Made by a program: the position numbers and the translations under genes | Assembly: GCF_036194065.1 (NCBI RefSeq) | Contig: NZ_CP108095.1 | Coordinates: forward strand, 7,254,001-7,318,000 | Source: Streptomyces sp. NBC_00239 | GTDB taxonomy: Bacteria > Actinomycetota > Actinomycetes > Streptomycetales > Streptomycetaceae | Length of the DNA stretch: 64,000 nt | Direction: 5' to 3' | Notes under the pieces: model-generated | What the model was told of the DNA's origin: nothing | Database searches by the model: none | The model's input: only the letters and a program-made list of their open reading frames with translations | Shown here: piece by piece, positions 26,160 through 35,472 of the stretch | Position numbering within the stretch: position 1 is the stretch's first letter | Layout of the letters: each line of letters starts with the position of its first letter

Positions 26160-29100
26160 GTGACCAATGCACCAAGACCAGGACCGCGTAACCGGGCGGA
26201 CCGGAGCAACACGGACCTGATCCCTGGGACGTCCCACCGGCGGGTTTCGGCCACCACGGCACTCGCGCTCGCCACGGCGCTGCTGCTGGCCGCGCCGTAC
26301 GCCGCACAGGCGGCGACCGCGCCGCCCAGCGCACCGGCAGCCGCGCCCGGCGCCGGGCACGAGGCCGCCAAGCCCGCCGCGCCGGAGTCCCGTACTCCCG
26401 CCGAGAAGGCGCGCACGGAAGCCGCGAAGACCGGCCGGGACGTGCCGGTGCCCGAGCTCACCACCGAGTACAGCACCACCGTGGTGACGCCCAAGGGCAA
26501 GCTCCGCACCGAGCGCACCCTGATGGCCGCGCGGACCAAGGGCAAGCAGGGCAAGTGGGTGGCCCTGGACGACACGCTGACCGCCCGCGCGGACGGCACC
26601 GTCGCGCCCAAGGCGTCCAGCTCGGGCCTGGTCATCTCCGGCGGCGGCACCGGCCCGCTGGCCACCATGACCACCGCGGACGGCAAGCAGCTCGCCGTCT
26701 CCTCGCCCTTCCCGGGCGCCCTGCCCAAGCCCGTGCTCGACGGCAACGGCGCGCTCTTCCAGGACGTGGCCCCGGACACCGACCTCCAGGTGACCGCCAC
26801 CAAGTGGGGCGGCTACACCACCGTCGTGGTGCTGCGCAGCCCGGTCGCCGCCGCCAACCCGGCCGTGCGCAACCTCGTCTTCCCCACCGTCACCAAGGGG
26901 CTGAAGCTCGCCCAGGGCAAGGACGGCGGCCTCACCGCGGCCAACGGCAAGGAGACCGTGTTCCGGGCTCCCGCCCCGCTCATGTGGTCCGCGAAGGAAG
27001 CCCGCAGGCCCGCCGCCCGCGGCTCCAAGTACGCCGACCTCGACACGGGCGTCGAGACCGTCAAGGGCAGCGGCACCCGCGCCGGCCTGAGCAGCGTCGA
27101 CGGCCCCGGCTCCTCGGCCACCGTCGCGAAGATCCCGGTCACCCGCGCCAAGGTCGACGGCACCGCGGCCCGCGCCACCGGCGCCATCGCGCTCGCGCCG
27201 AGCCTGGACCTGCTCGACGGCAAGGACACCAGCTACCCCGTCTACGTGGACCCCTCGTGGTCGCCGGACGCCCGCGGCAAGCAGCACCACGCCTGGGTCA
27301 TGTCGGCGCACACCACCACCGGCAACTACGACCGCACCGGCTCCGCCGACCGCGACCGCCCGGGCTCCGGCTACCAGGGCTGGGAGACCGCGACCGGCAT
27401 CGAGCGCGCGATGTTCGAGTTCGACACCAACGGGTACTACGGCGCGCACATCAACTACGCCAACCTGCGCATCAGCCAGTACATCTCCTCCGACTGGTCG
27501 TGCACCACGAAGTACCCCGTGAACGTCTACCGCGCCAACGCGTTCGACGGCTCCATCAACTGGGGCAACCACGTGGTCCGCGAGTGGCTGGACGGCAAGG
27601 ACGTGCCCGGCAACGGCACCAACTCCGCCTGCTACAACGACATCCCCATCGACTTCAACGTCACCGGTGCGATGCGCGACGCGATCCTCGACACCAGCAA
27701 GCCCCTCGCCTTCGCCGTCCGCGGTCAGGAGGGCACCGGCAACAAGATGGGCTTCAAGCGGTTCTCGTACAACGCGACGCTGAGCACGGAGTACGACTTC
27801 CCGCCGCGTGTCCCCACGAACCCGCACACCATCCCGGCCCCGCGCCGGGTCGTCGCCGGTGACACCCAGGCCTGCGGCACCGTCGCCGCCGCCCAGTACG
27901 GCTGGCTCACCAACAGCAACGCCAGCTTCGCCTCCACGGTCAGCAGCCCCAACCAGGGCCAGCTCACCGAGTGGGTGAACATCTGGGACGAGACCTCCTC
28001 CTCCACCACGCACCAGAACTGGTCCGGCTTCGTCGGCACCGGCACCGAGGCCCGCTACGACCTGCCCATCGGCACGCTCGCCGACGGACACAACTACGCC
28101 TGGGCCACCCACGGCGACGACGGCCTGCTGCGCGGACCCTCCAGCACCACCTGCCACTTCGCGGTGGACCTGACCCCGCCGGTCATGCAGTTCGGCGCGG
28201 TCACCGACCCGGCGACCCAGTTCCCGCCGTCCGGCGCCGGCCAGATCACCAAGCTCGGCCTCGGTGACACCGGCACCATCCCGGTCACGGCCTCCGACCC
28301 GAGCCCCGGCGCGAACCTGCGCAACTCCGGCCTGGCCTGCATCCAGTTCGGCTTCGACCCGCAGCTCGTCGGAGCCACCCAGCAGTGCGGCAGCCCGCTC
28401 AGCCTCACCGGCATCAGCGTCAAGCCCACCCACTGGGGCACCAACATCGTGTACGCGCGGGTCCTCGACGAGGCCGGCAACGCCTCGCAGACCCTCTCGT
28501 ACTCCTTCTACGTGCCGTGGAAGCCGGGCCCCGTCGCCTTCGGTGACACCAGCGGCGACGCCCGCCCCGACATCCTGCTCCCGGACAGCGCGGGCAACCT
28601 GATCGCGCACGGCCGCGCCAGCGACGGCACCGCCGCCAGCATGATCCCCAGCGGCACGGCCGCCAGCGCCCTCCAGGTGCCGGAGCCGACGTCCACCCGC
28701 ACGTGGAAGGACTACCGGGTCTCGCACCGCGGATCCCTCGACCCGGGCCGCAACGTGGACGACCTCTTCGTCCACCGCGAGCCCACCGCGATCGGCGGCC
28801 AGGGCGGCTCGGACCTCTTCGTGTACGACAACACCCTGTCGAACCCGGGCTGGTTCGGCCTCGGCACGAAGACCTCCGTCGAGAAGCCGGACTGCGACAC
28901 CGAGTACAGCTCCTCGTGCGCCGGCTACCACAACGGCACCGCCTGGCAGTACTCCAGCCAGATCACCGCGACCGGCCCCGCCAAGACGACCCGTACGCCC
29001 GGCCGCGCCGTCAGTGACGCGACCGGACTGCTCGCCGTCGAGTCCGGCAACCTGTGGTTCTACCCGGTCCGCACCAACCAGATGCTCGCCCAGCCCACCC

Positions 29101-30557
29101 TGGTGGACGGCAGCGGCAGCTGGGACGACAAGGACCTGATGGTCCCCGGCAACACCCTGCACATCGGCGCCACCACCGACACCGCCCCCGCCCTGTGGGT
29201 GCGCAACCGGACCAACGGCGACATCTTCCAGTACGAGCTGACCACCACGGTCCGTGCCGCCGACGGGTTCGTCGTGGTGACGGGCCTGACCGCGCAGCCG
29301 TCCACCCGGATCGGCTACGGCATCACCGGCGCCGGCTACCCGCGGGTCGGCTCCGACGGTGACGTCACCGGCGACGACGTCCCGGACTTCTGGGCGCAGG
29401 ACACCAGCGGCGTGCTGCACGCCTGGGCCGGCACGCCGTCCGCCCCCGTCGCGGGCATCCGCACGGTGGTCGGCTACGAGGGCTACCACGTCCGGGCCAA
29501 CGGCCTCACCCCCACGGTGGAACTCCGCCTGGAGGGCAACGCCAAGGCCATCCCGGCGAAGAACGCGGCCGGCGCCGACAACACCAGCTCCGCGACGGCC
29601 GTCTCCTACCCCGTCGAGACCGTGGGCGGCCACGCCCGCCAGGTCGGCGTCTTCGACGACGCGCTGACGTCGGTCGTCACCGGCCCGTCCAAGGTGGTCG
29701 ACACCCGGCAGTCCTTCACCATCAGCACCTGGGCGAAGGTCGACAAGTCCGGCGGCGTCGTCGTCAGCCAGGACGGCGCGCAGACGAGCTCCTTCCTGAT
29801 CTACGGCGAGACCGGCAACTGGCGCTTCGCGCTCGCGCGCGGCGACAGCACCGGCTGGCCGTACGACTACACCAACACCGTCAACCCGGCGAACCTCTTC
29901 AAGCCGGGCGTGTGGACCCAGCTCACGGCCACCTACAACGCCACGACCGGGGCGATGAGCCTCTACGTCAACGGCACCCTGTCGGCCAGCGGCCACCACG
30001 CGGCGGGCAGCAGCCCGGTGCCGAACGGCTCGCTGGTCCTGGGCCGGTACAAGAACGAGGCCAAGCCGACCGGCTGGATGAAGGGCGGCGTCGCGAGCCT
30101 GTCCGTCTACCAGAACCACGTCCCGTCGGTCACGGCCTCCAAGGTCCCGGTCCGCTACGCCCCGTCCCCGGACACCTGCGTGGACGCGCCGGGCAACAAC
30201 TCCGGCAACGGCATGCACCACCAGATGTACGGGTGCAACGGCACGCCGGCCCAGCAGTTCGACGTCAACGCCAACGGCACGCTGACCCACAACGGCCAGT
30301 GCACCGCCGCCAGCGGCAACCAGACGACGTCGGGCACCGCCATCATCTTCTGGGGCTGCCTCAACGAGGGCGGCCAGCAGTGGCTGCCGCGCGCCGACGG
30401 CAGCATCTACAACCCCCAGTCGGGCATGTGCCTGGACCTTCCCTGGGGCAACCGCAACTGGGGCACCCAGCTCCAGCTCTTCGGCTGCAACGGCACCGCG
30501 GCCCAGCGCTGGAGCATCCCGACGGTGACCACGGCCGACCTCCCGGTCTCGCCGTAA
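26160..30557 (+). CDS. Very large secreted protein with LamG-like and ricin-type lectin domains
   Basis: The 1465-residue protein has a long basic N-region and a signal peptide (ATTALALATALLLAAPYAAQA). The N-terminal half contains VYVDPSWSPD and a DNRLRE-like beta-sandwich (ERAMFEFDT, NLRISQYISSDWSC). The middle carries FG-GAP-like pieces (FGDTSGDARPDILLPD, SDGDVTGDDVPDFWAQD). Residues about 1170-1325 form a LamG jellyroll (SFTISTWAKVDKSGG). The last 130 residues are a ricin B lectin domain (CVDAPGN, MCLDLPWGN). The GTG at 26160 is preceded by GGGGGAG with nine bases between; an in-frame ATG at 26142 is the alternative. It probably binds and acts on extracellular polysaccharide; no catalytic domain is recognised. 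Confidence 0.85.
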   Translation: MTNAPRPGPRNRADRSNTDLIPGTSHRRVSATTALALATALLLAAPYAAQAATAPPSAPAAAPGAGHEAAKPAAPESRTPAEKARTEAAKTGRDVPVPELTTEYSTTVVTPKGKLRTERTLMAARTKGKQGKWVALDDTLTARADGTVAPKASSSGLVISGGGTGPLATMTTADGKQLAVSSPFPGALPKPVLDGNGALFQDVAPDTDLQVTATKWGGYTTVVVLRSPVAAANPAVRNLVFPTVTKGLKLAQGKDGGLTAANGKETVFRAPAPLMWSAKEARRPAARGSKYADLDTGVETVKGSGTRAGLSSVDGPGSSATVAKIPVTRAKVDGTAARATGAIALAPSLDLLDGKDTSYPVYVDPSWSPDARGKQHHAWVMSAHTTTGNYDRTGSADRDRPGSGYQGWETATGIERAMFEFDTNGYYGAHINYANLRISQYISSDWSCTTKYPVNVYRANAFDGSINWGNHVVREWLDGKDVPGNGTNSACYNDIPIDFNVTGAMRDAILDTSKPLAFAVRGQEGTGNKMGFKRFSYNATLSTEYDFPPRVPTNPHTIPAPRRVVAGDTQACGTVAAAQYGWLTNSNASFASTVSSPNQGQLTEWVNIWDETSSSTTHQNWSGFVGTGTEARYDLPIGTLADGHNYAWATHGDDGLLRGPSSTTCHFAVDLTPPVMQFGAVTDPATQFPPSGAGQITKLGLGDTGTIPVTASDPSPGANLRNSGLACIQFGFDPQLVGATQQCGSPLSLTGISVKPTHWGTNIVYARVLDEAGNASQTLSYSFYVPWKPGPVAFGDTSGDARPDILLPDSAGNLIAHGRASDGTAASMIPSGTAASALQVPEPTSTRTWKDYRVSHRGSLDPGRNVDDLFVHREPTAIGGQGGSDLFVYDNTLSNPGWFGLGTKTSVEKPDCDTEYSSSCAGYHNGTAWQYSSQITATGPAKTTRTPGRAVSDATGLLAVESGNLWFYPVRTNQMLAQPTLVDGSGSWDDKDLMVPGNTLHIGATTDTAPALWVRNRTNGDIFQYELTTTVRAADGFVVVTGLTAQPSTRIGYGITGAGYPRVGSDGDVTGDDVPDFWAQDTSGVLHAWAGTPSAPVAGIRTVVGYEGYHVRANGLTPTVELRLEGNAKAIPAKNAAGADNTSSATAVSYPVETVGGHARQVGVFDDALTSVVTGPSKVVDTRQSFTISTWAKVDKSGGVVVSQDGAQTSSFLIYGETGNWRFALARGDSTGWPYDYTNTVNPANLFKPGVWTQLTATYNATTGAMSLYVNGTLSASGHHAAGSSPVPNGSLVLGRYKNEAKPTGWMKGGVASLSVYQNHVPSVTASKVPVRYAPSPDTCVDAPGNNSGNGMHHQMYGCNGTPAQQFDVNANGTLTHNGQCTAASGNQTTSGTAIIFWGCLNEGGQQWLPRADGSIYNPQSGMCLDLPWGNRNWGTQLQLFGCNGTAAQRWSIPTVTTADLPVSP

Positions 30558-30584
30558 CGCCGACGGACACGAGCAGCACATGAA

Positions 30585-30620
30585 AGGAGGGCCCCGCGGC
30601 TTCGGCCGCGGGGCCCTCCT
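30585..30620. terminator. Strong 16-bp stem TTCG-loop terminator, bidirectional
   Basis: AGGAGGGCCCCGCGGC (30585-30600) pairs perfectly with GCCGCGGGGCCCTCCT (30605-30620) around a TTCG tetraloop. It lies between the convergent ends of the lectin gene (30557) and the molybdate transporter gene (30690), so it can serve both. Confidence 0.92.
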
Positions 30621-30689
30621 GCTGTCCGCGGGGCGGTGGCTCACCCCGTGGGCGGGCGGCCCCGACGGTTCTCGGCGAACCTGCGCCGG

Positions 30690-32795
30690 TCAGAGGGAGA
30701 CGAGGGTGACCTCGGTGGCCTTCACGCTGGTCCACACCGCGGCACCCTCGGCCAGCCGCAGTTCGGCGGCGGCCTCGGGGGTGATCTCCGCGACCAGGTC
30801 GGGCGCCTCCGGCGAGGTGATGAGGACGCGCAGCCTGCTGCCGACCGAGGTGATCTCCCGGACCGTGCCCGGCCAGACGTTGCGCGGGCTGCCGCCCGGC
30901 CGGTCGCGGTGCACCGCGACCGCCTCCGGCGCGATGATCGCCAGCGCGGACGTGCCCTCGGGGGCCGCGTCGGCGAGGACCAGCCGGCCGCCGCCCGCGG
31001 TGACGAGGCCGCCCGCGGTGACCGTGCCGGGCCACGCGTTGCGGCCGAGCATCCGCGCCACCCACGGCGACCGCGGATGCCGGGTGACCTCGGCGGGCGG
31101 CGCGTCCTGCAGGGTGCGGCCGCCTTCGAGTACGAGCACCCGGTCGGCCAGCGACACGGCCTCCACCGGGTCGTGCGTGACGATCAGGCAGACCCCGCCG
31201 AACCCGGCCAGGTGCGCGCGCAGGGTGTGCCGTACCCGCGCCCGGGTGGTCTGGTCGAGTGCGGCCAGCGGCTCGTCGAGGAGCAGCAGCCGGGGGCGGG
31301 CGGCGAGCGCCCGGGCCAGCGCGACCCGCTGGGCCTGGCCGCCTGAGAGCTGGCCGGGCTTGCGGCGGCCGAGCGGGCCGACGCCGAGCCGGTCCAGCCA
31401 CTCCTGCGCCTCGCGGCGGGCCTGCGCGCGCGGCACCCCGCGGGCGCGCAGCCCGTACGCGGTGTTCGCGAGCGCGGTGAGGTGCGGGAACAGGGCGCCG
31501 TCCTGCGGCACCCACGCCACCTGCCGCTTGTGCGGGGGCAGGCCGGTCGCGTCGGTGTCACCGAGGCGCAGCCGGGCGTGCGCCCGCGGGGTCAGGCCGA
31601 GCAGGGCGCGCAGCAGGGTGGTCTTGCCGGCGCCGTTCTCGCCGACGACGGCGATGGTGGTGCCGGGTGCGGCGTCGAGGGTGAGCTCGTTGAAACCGGT
31701 CACCTCGGCGTGCAGGGGCCAGGACTCGGGGGCGTGGGAGTGGGCGTCGGCGTGGGCGTTGGCGTTGGGGGGTGTGTGGGCCGGGGCAGCCGTACCCCGG
31801 CCGCCCGGCCCGGCGACCGCGCGCGCGTCCGGTCCCGATCCCGGCCCCGATTCCGGCCCCGTGCCCGCTCCCGTGCCCGCTCCCGTGCCCGGTCCGGTGC
31901 CCGGTCCGGTGGCCGCGTCCGCGGGACGGTCCCCGGTCGGACCGGTGCCGGCCGCGGACTCCTCGGCGGGCCCGGCGGCCGGGCCCTTGGTACGGCGGTC
32001 GACGGGTGTGCCGGTCCAGCGGCCGCGCAGCGCGATCAGCACGGCCATGGCGATGGCGAGCAGCAGCAGGGAGAGCGAGGTGGCGGCCTCGGGCTGGTCC
32101 TGGAGCAGCAGGTACACCTGGAGGGGCAGGGTCTGGGTGGTGCCGGGCAGGTTCCCGGCGAAGGTGATGGTGGCGCCGAACTCGCCGAGTGCCCGGGCCC
32201 AGGTGAGCGCGGCCCCGGCGATCAGGCCGGGCGCCACCATGGGCAGGGTGACGGTGAAGAACACCCGTACGGGAGCCGCGCCCAGCGAGGCGGCCGTCTC
32301 CTCGTAACTGGTCTTGAGGCCGCCGAGCGCGCCCTCCAGGCTGATGACGAGGAACGGCATCGCCACGAAGGTCGCCGCGATCACGGCGCCCGAGGTGTGG
32401 AAGGGCAGGGTGATGCCGAACGAGTCCTCGAGCCACGGCCCGAGCAGGCCGCGCCGCCCGAAGCCGAGCAGCAGCGCGACGCCGCCGACCGTGGGCGGCA
32501 GCACCATCGGCAGCAGCACCAGCGAGCGCACCACCGCCTTGCCGGGGAACTCGACCCGCGCCAGCAGCCAGGCCAGCGGCACGCCCAGCACCAGGGACAG
32601 GCCGAGGGCCCAGAACGAGACGAGGAGGGACAGCTTGAGCGCCTCGATCACCCCGGGCGTGGTGAGGTGCGTGCCGAGGTCCTCCCAGGAGGTGCGGACC
32701 AGGATGCCGATCAGCGGCAGCAGCAGGAACGCGACGCCCAACAGGGCCGGCAGGGCCAGCGCGAACGGCGTGCGGGTGGGGCGGGGTCGGCTCAT
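30690..32795 (-). CDS. modBC: Fused molybdate ABC transporter permease and ATPase (ModB-ModC)
   Basis: The 701-residue protein joins both transporter subunits. Residues 1-255 are the ModB permease, with five to six helices and the EAA loop (SLGAAPVRVFFTVTLPMVAP). A disordered linker (residues 265-335) is rich in Gly-Thr-Gly and Pro. Residues 340-560 are the ModC ATPase: Walker A GENGAGKTT near 385, signature LSGGQAQRVALAR, Walker B LLLLDEPLAALDQ and the H-loop THDPVEAVSLAD. Residues 565-701 carry tandem TOBE-like molybdate-binding sequences (NAWPGTV, NVWPGTVREIT). It takes up molybdate for the molybdenum cofactor. modA lies 339 bases upstream on the same strand. Confidence 0.92.
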   Translation of the reverse strand: MSRPRPTRTPFALALPALLGVAFLLLPLIGILVRTSWEDLGTHLTTPGVIEALKLSLLVSFWALGLSLVLGVPLAWLLARVEFPGKAVVRSLVLLPMVLPPTVGGVALLLGFGRRGLLGPWLEDSFGITLPFHTSGAVIAATFVAMPFLVISLEGALGGLKTSYEETAASLGAAPVRVFFTVTLPMVAPGLIAGAALTWARALGEFGATITFAGNLPGTTQTLPLQVYLLLQDQPEAATSLSLLLLAIAMAVLIALRGRWTGTPVDRRTKGPAAGPAEESAAGTGPTGDRPADAATGPGTGPGTGAGTGAGTGPESGPGSGPDARAVAGPGGRGTAAPAHTPPNANAHADAHSHAPESWPLHAEVTGFNELTLDAAPGTTIAVVGENGAGKTTLLRALLGLTPRAHARLRLGDTDATGLPPHKRQVAWVPQDGALFPHLTALANTAYGLRARGVPRAQARREAQEWLDRLGVGPLGRRKPGQLSGGQAQRVALARALAARPRLLLLDEPLAALDQTTRARVRHTLRAHLAGFGGVCLIVTHDPVEAVSLADRVLVLEGGRTLQDAPPAEVTRHPRSPWVARMLGRNAWPGTVTAGGLVTAGGGRLVLADAAPEGTSALAIIAPEAVAVHRDRPGGSPRNVWPGTVREITSVGSRLRVLITSPEAPDLVAEITPEAAAELRLAEGAAVWTSVKATEVTLVSL

Positions 32796-33134
32796 GCGGT
32801 TCCTGCGTTCTGCGTACGGGGTGCGGGGCGGCGGCCGAACCCGAGAATACGGACCGACCCGGCGCGGGCCCGCACCCTGCGGACCGGCCCGGCGCGGGCC
32901 CGCGCCCTTGCGCGACGCCCTGGCGGGGTGCGACCCCCAGCCTCGCCGGTGCCCTGGCGGCACATCCCGCCTGGCGGGCAGTTCCCAGCCTCGCCGGCGT
33001 TTGAGGCGCGGGGTTTGGGGCGGAGCCCCAGGAGTGCAACCCGGCTGGCGCCGGGCACCGGGCTCCGCCCGGACTCGCTCCTCAAGCGCCGGAGGGGCTG
33101 AAGGGTGCGCGGGGTTGTTGAAGGGTGCGCGGCC
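32796..33134. other. 339-base gap between modA and modBC, no gene
   Basis: No coding frame is convincing. The gap holds a copy of the dispersed repeat (32986-33030) and a relative of it at 33079-33101 (CTCCTCAAGCGCCGG). Two direct copies of TGAAGGGTGCGCGG lie 20 bases apart at 33099-33112 and 33119-33132. The hairpin-forming repeat may attenuate transcription from modA into modBC. Confidence 0.65.
32986..33030 (+). repeat. Copy of 23-base dispersed intergenic repeat plus flank
   Basis: Bases 32986-33008 are identical over 23 bases to 61704-61726 and to the reverse complement of 2443-2465. The flank GGGGCGGAGCCCC is self-complementary and also follows the variant copy at 54.5 kb. Confidence 0.85.
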
Positions 33135-33956
33135 CTACGGCTGCTGGAAGCCCGCGTCCCTGAGGATCCGCTGCGCCTCAGGGGTGCTCAGCCACGCCAC
33201 GAACGCGGCAGCGGCCCCGGCGTTCTCGGACGTCTTGAGGGCCGCCGCCGGGTAGGAGGCGACGGCGTTCTGCGCGTCGGGGATGACGACGGCCTCGACC
33301 TTGTCGGCGGCCTTGGCCGCGTCGGTCTTGTAGACCAGGCCGGCGTCGGCCTCGCCCAGTTCGACCTTGGAGAGCACCGCACGGACGTTCGGCTCCAGCG
33401 AGACCGGCTTCACGACGACCTTCTGGGCGTCGAGGATCTTCTTGCTGTAGCGGCCCACCGGCACCTCGGGGGCGGCGAGGACGACCTTCAGCTTGGTGTC
33501 CGCGAGGTCCTTGAGCGCGCCGATCTTGTGCGGGTTGCCCTTGGTCGTGGCGATGACCAGGCGGTTCTTCGCGATGACGGCGGGCGTGCCGGCGACCTCG
33601 GAGGTCAGACCGTCCATGGTCTTGGTGTCGGCGGTGACCAGCGCGTCGGCCGGGGCGCCCTGCTTGACCTGGGCGGCCAGCTCCTGGGAGCCGGCGAAGG
33701 AGAACGTGACCTCGGTGCCCGGGTGGGCCTTCTCGTACGCGGCGCCCGCCGTCTTGAAGACGTCGGTGAGCGAAGAGGCGGCGAGCACGGTCAGCTTGGC
33801 GTCCTCGGGCGCGTCGGCGGACGGCGCGGACGACGAGCCGGCGGTGGCGTCCTTCCTGCCGTCGCTGTCGCTGCTGCCGCAGGCGGACAGAGGGACGAGC
33901 AGGGCGGCGGTGAGGACGGCGGCAGCGGCGCGGCGGTGGTTCAGGGCAGAGGACAT
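33135..33956 (-). CDS. modA: Molybdate-binding lipoprotein of ABC transporter
   Basis: The 273-residue protein has a lipoprotein signal ending in VPLSAC (lipid-modified cysteine C26). A disordered Ser/Asp-rich linker follows, then a type II periplasmic-binding fold: LTVLAASSLTDVFK, FSFAGSQELAAQ, GAPADALVTAD, AGLVYKTDA. The SSLT and GSQEL segments are where ModA proteins bind the oxyanion. It hands molybdate to the fused ModBC permease/ATPase downstream. The long 339-base gap between them is unusual for this operon. Its N-terminal cysteine would be a substrate for the Lnt encoded at 4.3 kb. Confidence 0.93.
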   Translation of the reverse strand: MSSALNHRRAAAAVLTAALLVPLSACGSSDSDGRKDATAGSSSAPSADAPEDAKLTVLAASSLTDVFKTAGAAYEKAHPGTEVTFSFAGSQELAAQVKQGAPADALVTADTKTMDGLTSEVAGTPAVIAKNRLVIATTKGNPHKIGALKDLADTKLKVVLAAPEVPVGRYSKKILDAQKVVVKPVSLEPNVRAVLSKVELGEADAGLVYKTDAAKAADKVEAVVIPDAQNAVASYPAAALKTSENAGAAAAFVAWLSTPEAQRILRDAGFQQP

Positions 33957-34313
33957 GAGGCGAGGTCTCCTCGGTGTGGCGGGCCGCTGGTGCGGACCGC
34001 GCGGTGGACGGGCGGCGCCGGTGACGGGCGGAGCGGACTCGGACGGCGAACGGGTGGTGGCTTCGAGCGGGGCCGGGTGCGGTGCGCTGCGCCGGACGGG
34101 CCGCGGGTACGCGGGGGTCGCCTCGGACGCGGTCGATGGACACGCCGGCGGACTTCACGCGGGCTGTGGCCTGCATGTCGACTGCATATGCGACACGGTA
34201 GGGGCACTGTTGCGGCATTTGCAATCCGCTTAGGGTCATCTACCTGGCAGCTGCCAGTCGCCTTGTCGTATCCGACGAACCTCGCTCCCGCCCGCTTCGC
34301 TACAGTGCGTCGT
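33957..34313. other. 357-base divergent intergenic region upstream of modA
   Basis: No gene is visible between modA (minus) and the S4 protein gene (plus). The half nearest modA is GC-rich and featureless. Around 34170-34225 there is a distinctly AT-richer patch with a candidate promoter and inverted repeats. If the promoter call is right, modA has a leader of about 240 bases. Confidence 0.6.
34176..34224 (-). promoter_or_regulatory. Candidate modA promoter with overlapping operator
   Basis: On the minus strand, TTGCAA (34219-34224) is followed after 18 bases by TACCGT (34195-34200), a plausible HrdB-type promoter. Just downstream, TGTCG (34176-34180) and CGACA (34191-34195) form an inverted repeat enclosing the palindrome GCATATGC. 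It overlaps the expected transcription start, the position of a repressor site. ModE-type control by molybdate is possible, but I do not recognise a ModE consensus. Confidence 0.4.
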
Positions 34314-34688
34314 ATGGCTGACGAGGGAACCTCCGCGCGCGTCGACGTCTGGATCTGGTCGGTCCGGCTCACCAAGACCCGGGCGCTCGCCGCCGCGGCT
34401 TGCCGCGCGGGACACGTCCGGGTCAACGGCGACCGCGCCAAGCCCGCGCAGAGCGTGAAGGAGGGCGACGAGGTGCGCCTCTTCCACGAGAACCGGGAGC
34501 GGATCGTGATCGTCCGCAAGGCCGTCTCCAAGCGGGTCGGCGCACCCGTCGCGGCCGAGTGCCTGACCGACAACAGCCCGCCGCCGCCCACCAAGGTGGA
34601 GGCCGCGGCCGCCGGGCTCCGCGACCGCGGCGCCGGCCGCCCCACCAAGCGCGAACGCCGCGACCTCCAGCAGCTGCGCGGCCGCTGA
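34314..34688 (+). CDS. S4-domain RNA-binding protein (Hsp15/HslR-like)
   Basis: The 124-residue protein begins MADEGTSARVDVWIWSVRLT. The S4 RNA-binding motif spans residues 8-65 (TKTRALAAAACRAGHVRVNG, then DEVRLF). A basic C-terminal tail (GRPTKRERRDLQQLRGR) follows. Hsp15-type proteins bind the 50S subunit carrying a nascent chain after premature termination and help recycle it. The length and the Trp-rich start (VWIW) fit that family. It is divergent from modA and 129 bases from the next gene, so it is probably transcribed alone. Confidence 0.9.
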   Translation: MADEGTSARVDVWIWSVRLTKTRALAAAACRAGHVRVNGDRAKPAQSVKEGDEVRLFHENRERIVIVRKAVSKRVGAPVAAECLTDNSPPPPTKVEAAAAGLRDRGAGRPTKRERRDLQQLRGR

Positions 34689-34817
34689 CGGCGAACCGCG
34701 CAGAGTAGCAGCCGGCGGGGACGGCGAGCCGGTGTTTGTCGGGTGGTGATGAGGAGGGCCGCAGCCGGGGAACCCGGCACTAGCGTCCGGTGTCACCCCC
34801 GAAGCCAGGAGGACCCG

Positions 34818-35468
34818 GTGCGCTCATCCGTCCGCAGCACGCTCGCGTCGAGCCGCCTGATCGGCACGGCACTGGTCGTCGGCGCCCTTGCCGTGACCCT
34901 CGCCGCCCTGCTGATCCCGGTCCGCTCCTTCGGGGAGGACCGTGCCGCGGCCGCCTCCGGCTCCCCTTTCACCGACGACGGCCGCGGCACGGTCAGCACT
35001 CCGTACGGCCCGCTCACCCCGCAGGACCGGGACTTCGTCCGGCGGGTGCGGCTGGCCGGGCTGTGGGAGCTGCCCGCCGGGCGCGACGCCCAGCGGCGCG
35101 GCGGGCGGGAATCCGTACGGACCGCCGGCGAGCACCTGGTGATGGGCCACACCGAGCTGGACCGGCGGGCCCTCAAGACCGGCGAGGCGCTGGGCATCCC
35201 CCTCCCGGACCGGCCCAGCGCCGAGCAGCAGGGCTGGCTCGACCAGCTGCGCGTGGCCCGGGGCGAGCGGTACGAGCAGCTGTTCGCGAACCTGCTGCGC
35301 GCCGCGCACGGCAAGGTGTTCGCCCTCGTCGCCCAGATCCGGGCGAACAGCCGCAACGCGATGGTCAGATCGCTGGCCACCGTCACCAACTCCGTCGTGC
35401 TCGACCACATCACGGTCCTGGAGGACACCGGGCTGGTCGATTTCGACGCCCTCAACGAAGGCAGGTGA
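34818..35468 (+). CDS. Exported DUF4142 domain protein
   Basis: The 216-residue protein starts at a GTG preceded by AGGAGGA. It has a single N-terminal hydrophobic segment (residues 11-31; IGTALVVGALAVTLAALLI), a signal anchor or signal peptide. The rest is a helical DUF4142-type domain: LTPQDRDFVRRVRLAGLWE, a second helix pair near GHTELDRRALKTGEALGI, then LRAAHGKVFALVAQIRANSRN. DUF4142 resembles a four-helix ferritin-like bundle; its function is unknown. Four bases separate it from the DUF1996 gene, so the two exported proteins are made together. Confidence 0.85.
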   Translation: MRSSVRSTLASSRLIGTALVVGALAVTLAALLIPVRSFGEDRAAAASGSPFTDDGRGTVSTPYGPLTPQDRDFVRRVRLAGLWELPAGRDAQRRGGRESVRTAGEHLVMGHTELDRRALKTGEALGIPLPDRPSAEQQGWLDQLRVARGERYEQLFANLLRAAHGKVFALVAQIRANSRNAMVRSLATVTNSVVLDHITVLEDTGLVDFDALNEGR

Positions 35469-35472
35469 TCCC

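Noticed and set aside
26094..30644. A 1516-codon open frame antisense to the lectin protein gene
   Set aside because: High GC leaves few stops on the opposite strand. The translation is repetitive Val/Gly/Arg/Ala with no fold or motif, while the plus-strand frame has signal peptide, LamG and ricin domains.
33957..34194. A molybdenum-cofactor riboswitch in the modA leader
   Set aside because: The predicted leader is long enough, but I could not identify any conserved stem arrangement of that riboswitch class, and it is not known to me from Streptomyces.
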